Assembly (NCBI GenBank): GCA_035267815.1
Contig: DATFLK010000079.1
Span: forward strand, 1-10,482
DNA: 10,482 bases
Direction of reading: 5' to 3'
Source: DATFLK01 sp035267815
Lineage (GTDB): Bacteria > Pseudomonadota > Zetaproteobacteria > Mariprofundales > Mariprofundaceae
The translations under genes were made by a program, and so were the position numbers. Position 1 is the stretch's first letter; the number at the start of each line of letters is the position of its first letter. Positions 6,883 through 10,482 of the stretch are shown here, in pieces. The notes under the pieces are model-generated. The model ran no database searches, had not been told where the DNA came from, and was given only the letters and a program-made list of their open reading frames with translations.

Positions 6883-6911
6883 TTATCATGCCTTGCAATC
6901 CATGTTGTAAT
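6883..6911 (+). promoter_or_regulatory. Candidate sigma-70 promoter for map
   Basis: TTATCA (6883-6888) matches the -35 consensus at four of six positions, and TGTAAT (6906-6911) matches the -10 at five of six, with a 17-base spacer. Transcription would begin near 6918, giving a leader of about 27 bases before the map ATG. The site lies in the 74-base divergent aat-map region, where promoters are required on both strands. For aat only a weaker pair is visible on the minus strand (TTACAA, then GATAAC or ATAACA). Confidence 0.35.
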
Positions 6912-6934
6912 AGTCACATCATTGCCCACCGGAA

Positions 6935-6939
6935 AGGAG
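6935..6939 (+). promoter_or_regulatory. Ribosome binding site for map
   Basis: AAAGGAG ending at 6939 is the strongest Shine-Dalgarno in the window. It is 5 bases from ATG 6945 and 8 from the adjacent GTG 6948. ATG is the preferred start, but the spacing would also suit GTG. Confidence 0.7.
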
Positions 6940-6944
6940 TCTGT

Positions 6945-7697
6945 ATGGTGCACATCAAATCGCCGGAGGAGATCGAGCAGATGCGGCCTGCCTGCCGACT
7001 GGCTGCCGATACCTTGGTGATGATCGAGCCCCACATCCGGCCGGGGATCACCACCGACGAGATCAACGAACTGGTGCACGAATACACCATCGCGCATGAT
7101 GCCTACCCTTCGCCGCTGAACTACCACGGTTTTCCGAAATCGGTCTGTACGTCGGTCAATCATGTCGTCTGTCATGGCATCCCGGGACCAAAGAAGCTCA
7201 AGGAAGGCGATATTATCAATGTTGATGTCACCAGCTATCTGGGCGGTTTCCACGGTGATACCAGCAAAACCTTCTATGTCGGCACTCCTTCGGTCAAAGG
7301 CAGGAAGGTGACGGAAGTATCGAGAAAGGCCCTAGAGATCGGAATTGAGGTGGTACAGCCCGGCGCCACACTTGGCGATATCGGTCATGCGATTCAGACC
7401 TACGTCGAGTCACAGCGATGTTCGGTGGTGCGGGAGTACTGTGGTCACGGCATTGGTCGGGAGTTCCACGAAGACCCGCAGGTGATGCATTTCGGCAAGC
7501 CCGGTGCAGGCATGGAGATCCGGGAAGGCATGGTATTTACCATCGAGCCGATGGTGAATCTCGGTAAGGCTGCGGTGAAGTGCCTGAAAGATGGCTGGAC
7601 CGTGGTAACACGCGATAAATCCCTGTCAGCCCAGTTTGAGCATACGTTGGCGGTCACTCCTGACGGGGCCGAGATCCTGACCCTGCCCAGTAAGTAG
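6945..7697 (+). CDS. map: Type I methionine aminopeptidase
   Basis: It removes the initiator Met from nascent proteins whose second residue is small; an essential cytosolic dinuclear metalloprotease in most bacteria. At 250 residues it is near the type I length (E. coli 264). All five metal ligands are visible: Asp94 (NVDVT), Asp105 (GFHGDTSKTF), His168 (CGHGIGR), Glu201 (TIEPM) and Glu232 (QFEHT). The active-site His77 (VCHGIP) and His175 (FHEDP) are also present. There is no N-terminal SH3-like or zinc-finger extension. ATG 6945 is supported by AAAGGAG. It is a single-gene unit: aat diverges upstream, and the downstream gene converges with only 12 bases between stops and no visible terminator. 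Confidence 0.96.
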   Translation: MVHIKSPEEIEQMRPACRLAADTLVMIEPHIRPGITTDEINELVHEYTIAHDAYPSPLNYHGFPKSVCTSVNHVVCHGIPGPKKLKEGDIINVDVTSYLGGFHGDTSKTFYVGTPSVKGRKVTEVSRKALEIGIEVVQPGATLGDIGHAIQTYVESQRCSVVREYCGHGIGREFHEDPQVMHFGKPGAGMEIREGMVFTIEPMVNLGKAAVKCLKDGWTVVTRDKSLSAQFEHTLAVTPDGAEILTLPSK

Positions 7698-7709
7698 TTC
7701 TCCTCTATC

Positions 7710-9218
7710 TTATTTCAGATGCGCCTGCAGCAGCCCCAGCATGCTGCCATCCGGTCGCGGTACGAACCCATGTAGCCTGGGACCGGATACCGCAATCACC
7801 GGTTCATACCATAGCGGAATATAGACCTGATCTCGGTACATCTGCTGCTGGATAAGACGATAAAGCTCTGCCCTTTGCGCCTCATTCTCGCTACGCTCCG
7901 CCTCATCCAGCCATCGGTCCACCTTTGCATTGGCATAGCGGCCGCGATTAGCACCGGCCGGCGGCCACATCTTCGAATCGAGTATCCAGCGATAGATGTC
8001 GGGATCGACAATACCAACCCACGAGAGCGAAAAAACCTGGAAATCACCTCGCTTGATCCGGGCATAGAAACCACCCCACTCCAGGGATTCGATATGGACA
8101 TCAATGCCGATACGGCGCCACTGGTCGGCGATGGCCGTCGCCAGACTGAGGCGAGTCGGATTGGTACTGGTCCGGTAATTGATGCTGAAACGGATACCGT
8201 CCTTGCCCCGCGGGAATCCTGCCGAATCAAGCAGTTGTTCTGCTCGCGAAGGATTGTAGGGCTGCAGAGGAAGTTTGGCGGCTGCCCAGTGCCCCGGTGG
8301 AAGCACGGTCTCGGCCAGCTTGGGAAGATCGGAAAAAAGCGCTCGTTTGAGTGCAGCACGGTCTGTCGCCAGAGCCAGGGCATGCCGTACCCGAACGTCC
8401 TTCAGTATCCTGTCCCGAAGATTCAGACCGATATAGGCAAAGGTCGTTCCGGTACGAACCTTCATGGTCAGCTGTTTCTGTTTCCGAAGATATGGCAGGA
8501 GATGAGGTGGCAGGTCATTTTCGGTAAAATCGATTTCTCCGCGCGTCAGTTTGAGGCAGCGTGTAACCGGATCCTTCACGGGCATGAAGCGGAGTCGGGA
8601 TATCTGATGCGGATCACCGGACGAGTGCAGCCGTTGCAGTACTAAACCACTGTTGTTCCAGTGCAAAAGCCTGAAGGGACCGCAACCGATGATCTGTCTG
8701 TCCTGCTGTTTCTTCGCAGCCATACTGGCCGGCAGGATGCCGATGCTCAGACGGGTCAGTAACGAGCTGTCGGGCTTGTCGAGCACGATGGCCACCTCGT
8801 CCGGGGAGAGCGCCTTGACCTGGCGGATTGCCAGAAATCCCGAACGCAGCGGGCTCGCCATGTCGGGATCGAGAATCGATTGCAGAGTGGCCGCGACATC
8901 GCTGGCGGCGACGCGTTGCCCGTTATGGAAGCGCACTCCCTTTCTGAGAAAGAAATACCAGTGCAGCGGGTCGGGATGCTCCCAGTGGCTGGCCAGATCG
9001 CCCCGGGGATGAAAATGTTCATCCAGACGAATCAATCCCCGGTGCAAAAAATCCTGTACACGGTGGGAGGCGGCATCGGTAGCATATCGGGGGTCCAGCG
9101 TCATCGGCCGTTGCGCCAGTCCAATACGCACCTCTCCCGAGGCCGGAGTCTGTGCCCTGCACGCCGGAAGTAACAGGAGAATGAAAGCCAGAAAGATGCC
9201 CGGATATCCACGCATCAT
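7710..9218 (-). CDS. ABC transporter substrate-binding lipoprotein, family 5 (peptide/nickel type)
   Basis: A periplasmic solute-binding protein of the SBP_bac_5 (DppA/OppA/NikA) family, which delivers peptides, nickel chelates or similar solutes to an ABC permease. With ATG 9218 it has 502 residues, the usual size. The N-terminus is a signal peptide with a long hydrophobic run and a lipobox-like L-P-A-C (lipid Cys at 20; Pro before Ala is unusual). Family marks: RPMTLDPRYATDAASHRV, then GVRFHNGQRVAASDV, GCGPFRL, YIGLNLRD, VRHALALATDR and YNPSRAEQLLDSAGFP, with a C-terminal IPLWYEP. The ATG overlaps the stop of the upstream methyltransferase gene (ATGA). In-frame GTG 9227 or ATG 9215 are alternative starts; Shine-Dalgarno support is weak for all. 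No permease or ATPase gene is visible downstream before convergent map, so the ligand and transporter are unknown. Confidence 0.88.
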   Translation of the reverse strand: MMRGYPGIFLAFILLLLPACRAQTPASGEVRIGLAQRPMTLDPRYATDAASHRVQDFLHRGLIRLDEHFHPRGDLASHWEHPDPLHWYFFLRKGVRFHNGQRVAASDVAATLQSILDPDMASPLRSGFLAIRQVKALSPDEVAIVLDKPDSSLLTRLSIGILPASMAAKKQQDRQIIGCGPFRLLHWNNSGLVLQRLHSSGDPHQISRLRFMPVKDPVTRCLKLTRGEIDFTENDLPPHLLPYLRKQKQLTMKVRTGTTFAYIGLNLRDRILKDVRVRHALALATDRAALKRALFSDLPKLAETVLPPGHWAAAKLPLQPYNPSRAEQLLDSAGFPRGKDGIRFSINYRTSTNPTRLSLATAIADQWRRIGIDVHIESLEWGGFYARIKRGDFQVFSLSWVGIVDPDIYRWILDSKMWPPAGANRGRYANAKVDRWLDEAERSENEAQRAELYRLIQQQMYRDQVYIPLWYEPVIAVSGPRLHGFVPRPDGSMLGLLQAHLK

Positions 9219-10482
9219 CTTGTCCACAGACTCATTGTTTCGACATGACCGGTGTACGGGAAGAGATCAACGCCCCTCAAGGCACGTAACCGATAGCCGG
9301 CCTTTTGCAGGATCCCGGCATCCCGTGCGCCTGCCGCCACGTCGCAGTTGATCATGATGATCCGTGCCGGAAGCAGTGACGTCATCCGGCTGCACACCTT
9401 CCTGGCGCCCTTTCGGGGCGGGTCCAGTACAATCAGATCGGCACCGGAGAAGGTCTCTTCATCAAAACTACCGAAGAGATCTGACTGCATGTAGCGGGCA
9501 TTAGCCCCCAGCCTTTCCGCATTCATGTTGGCATGTCGTATACTGACCGGATCCACATCGGCACCGATGACTGCGATATGGCGGTGACGGGATGCAAGCG
9601 GTAGCGACAGGTTGCCGGCGCCCGAGAATAGATCCACCACCCTTCGTGCATCGCCGGCCCACTGCCGGACCTGTCGCACCATGATGGCATTGCCTTCCTC
9701 GCAACCCTGGATGAAATCATCCGGTCCGATCATCAATCGAATCGAGTCCTCCCCACAGGGCAGGATGTCGTGCATTCTCTTGACGGGCCATTCCAGGGGC
9801 GAAATGGTGTTCGGCGATCGCCACCACCACTGAATGGGAGTATCCGGTAGCTGCTCTGCCACGACACGATACATCTCCGGCGACAGGTCCGGAGCGATAT
9901 CGCGCTCACCCTCGAGTACAAGATGCATGCCGTCCGGAAGCCTGGTGATCTGTACGGACCGTATCGGTTCCGGAAGCAGTGCCTCGATACTTCTGCATAC
10001 GAGATTCATCTCGGGATGCACCACCATGCATTGCGGCTGACGAATCACGGCATGGCTGCCCCTAGCGCGGAAACCGAGGTATACCCCCTGTTCATCGATC
10101 CCCCGCCACCAGCGGGCGCGACGCCGCGGTATCGAGTCCATGCTCTCCACGCCATGCCATGTCGTCCGCGGCTCGATAAACGGATTGAAGGCATCGCGAA
10201 TCCAGGTGGATTTCACGTCCGCATGTATTTCCGGCTTCAGGAACTGAAACGCGCACCCGCCACACCTGTCGGCCACGCTGCAGGCCGCATTCACACGTTC
10301 CGGAGCCGAATGAAGCACCTCTTCAAGCCGCCCTCGCCAGACGCCGCGGCGCTTGTCGCTCAACGTATAGGTAATGGTATCGCCGGGAATGGCATTGGCG
10401 ACCAAGCATGATCGATTGTCGTGGCGCACCAGACCCTCGCCACGTGGAAGAAGGCATTCGACCACTCCTTCAAACAATGTCG
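9215..10482 (-). CDS. rlmD: 23S rRNA (uracil-5-)-methyltransferase RlmD-like (RumA/TrmA family), 5' end at window edge
   Basis: A SAM-dependent m5U methyltransferase; E. coli RlmD modifies 23S rRNA U1939. Numbering from TTG 10477: an N-terminal TRAM-like domain (1-60); [4Fe-4S] Cys in the RlmD pattern C66-x5-C72-x2-C75 plus C150; a central RNA-binding region; SAM-binding DLFSGAGNLSLPLA (282-295); LDPPRKGA (351-358); nucleophile Cys378 in I-N-C-D; and FPYTGHVET (406-414) with the base Glu413. The nucleophile is usually in SCNP or SCDP, so N-C-D-V is a variant. The frame stays open to base 10482, so TTG 10477 may be the start or, more likely, a start lies just outside. The Fe-S pattern supports RlmD over TrmA, but RlmC or another uracil target is possible. 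It overlaps the substrate-binding gene downstream. Confidence 0.87.
   Translation of the reverse strand, partial: TLFEGVVECLLPRGEGLVRHDNRSCLVANAIPGDTITYTLSDKRRGVWRGRLEEVLHSAPERVNAACSVADRCGGCAFQFLKPEIHADVKSTWIRDAFNPFIEPRTTWHGVESMDSIPRRRARWWRGIDEQGVYLGFRARGSHAVIRQPQCMVVHPEMNLVCRSIEALLPEPIRSVQITRLPDGMHLVLEGERDIAPDLSPEMYRVVAEQLPDTPIQWWWRSPNTISPLEWPVKRMHDILPCGEDSIRLMIGPDDFIQGCEEGNAIMVRQVRQWAGDARRVVDLFSGAGNLSLPLASRHRHIAVIGADVDPVSIRHANMNAERLGANARYMQSDLFGSFDEETFSGADLIVLDPPRKGARKVCSRMTSLLPARIIMINCDVAAGARDAGILQKAGYRLRALRGVDLFPYTGHVETMSLWTR

Noticed and set aside
6279..7253. 324-codon minus-strand frame spanning aat and the 5' part of map
   Set aside because: It overlaps two well-identified genes and the divergent promoter region, and its translation is low-quality (many Trp, His, Arg) with no domain.
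7698..7709. Possible bidirectional terminator between the convergent map and substrate-binding genes
   Set aside because: The 12-base spacer contains no inverted repeat or T-run; termination, if Rho-independent, is not visible here.
7875..8645. 256-codon plus-strand frame opposite the substrate-binding protein gene
   Set aside because: It is antisense to a gene with clear family-5 motifs; no signal, domain or ribosome site supports it.
1..10482. CRISPR arrays, tRNA or rRNA genes, insertion sequences, attachment sites, toxin-antitoxin or defence genes
   Set aside because: I saw no regularly spaced repeats, no tRNA-like cloverleaf, no transposase or integrase motifs and no stretch above about 75 bases without a gene. 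The content is housekeeping.

Overview
This is a gene-dense stretch of a bacterial chromosome, almost certainly proteobacterial. The evidence is a Gram-negative set of envelope genes (a PilF/PilW pilotin-like lipoprotein, a RodZ-type cytoskeletal protein, lysine synthesis by the succinylase branch through DapE) and the partial order rlmN-(mtnP)-pilW-rodZ. That order echoes the rlmN-pilF-rodZ-ispG-hisS order of gammaproteobacteria, but mtnP is inserted and ispG does not follow. A zetaproteobacterium or a deep-branching proteobacterium would fit, but that is inference and the sequence alone does not fix it. There are no RNA genes, insertion sequences, CRISPR arrays, phage genes or gaps above about 75 bases, and no gene looks foreign or broken.

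Layout. (1) Bases 1-2900, plus strand: the 3' end of rlmN, then mtnP, pilW/pilF and rodZ. They are packed with a 15-base gap, a 4-base overlap and a 1-base overlap, so they probably form one transcript. (2) Bases 2970-6250, plus strand: a PilZ-domain (c-di-GMP receptor) protein, dapE, queF and dapF; the last three are tightly linked. (3) Bases 6247-6870, minus strand: aat, convergent with dapF, the two genes sharing a CTAG palindrome at their stops. (4) Bases 6945-7697, plus strand: map, divergent from aat across a 74-base region that holds the best promoter candidate in the window. (5) Bases 7710-10482, minus strand: an RlmD-like 23S rRNA methyltransferase gene, open at the window edge, followed by a family-5 ABC substrate-binding lipoprotein gene overlapping its stop.

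How the genes work together. DapE and DapF catalyse consecutive steps (succinyl-LL-DAP to LL-DAP to meso-DAP) that supply lysine and peptidoglycan. QueF, encoded between them, makes the queuosine precursor preQ1. RlmN and the RlmD-like enzyme modify rRNA (RlmN also modifies tRNA). PilW, RodZ and the PilZ protein concern pili, cell shape and c-di-GMP-controlled surface behaviour. Map and Aat both act on protein N-termini. MtnP recycles methylthioadenosine.

I found no convincing evidence of an undescribed system. The observations worth a second look are modest: an unusually short DapF, a possible nine-codon leader ORF before dapE, a variant active-site motif in the RlmD-like enzyme, and the gene arrangements.
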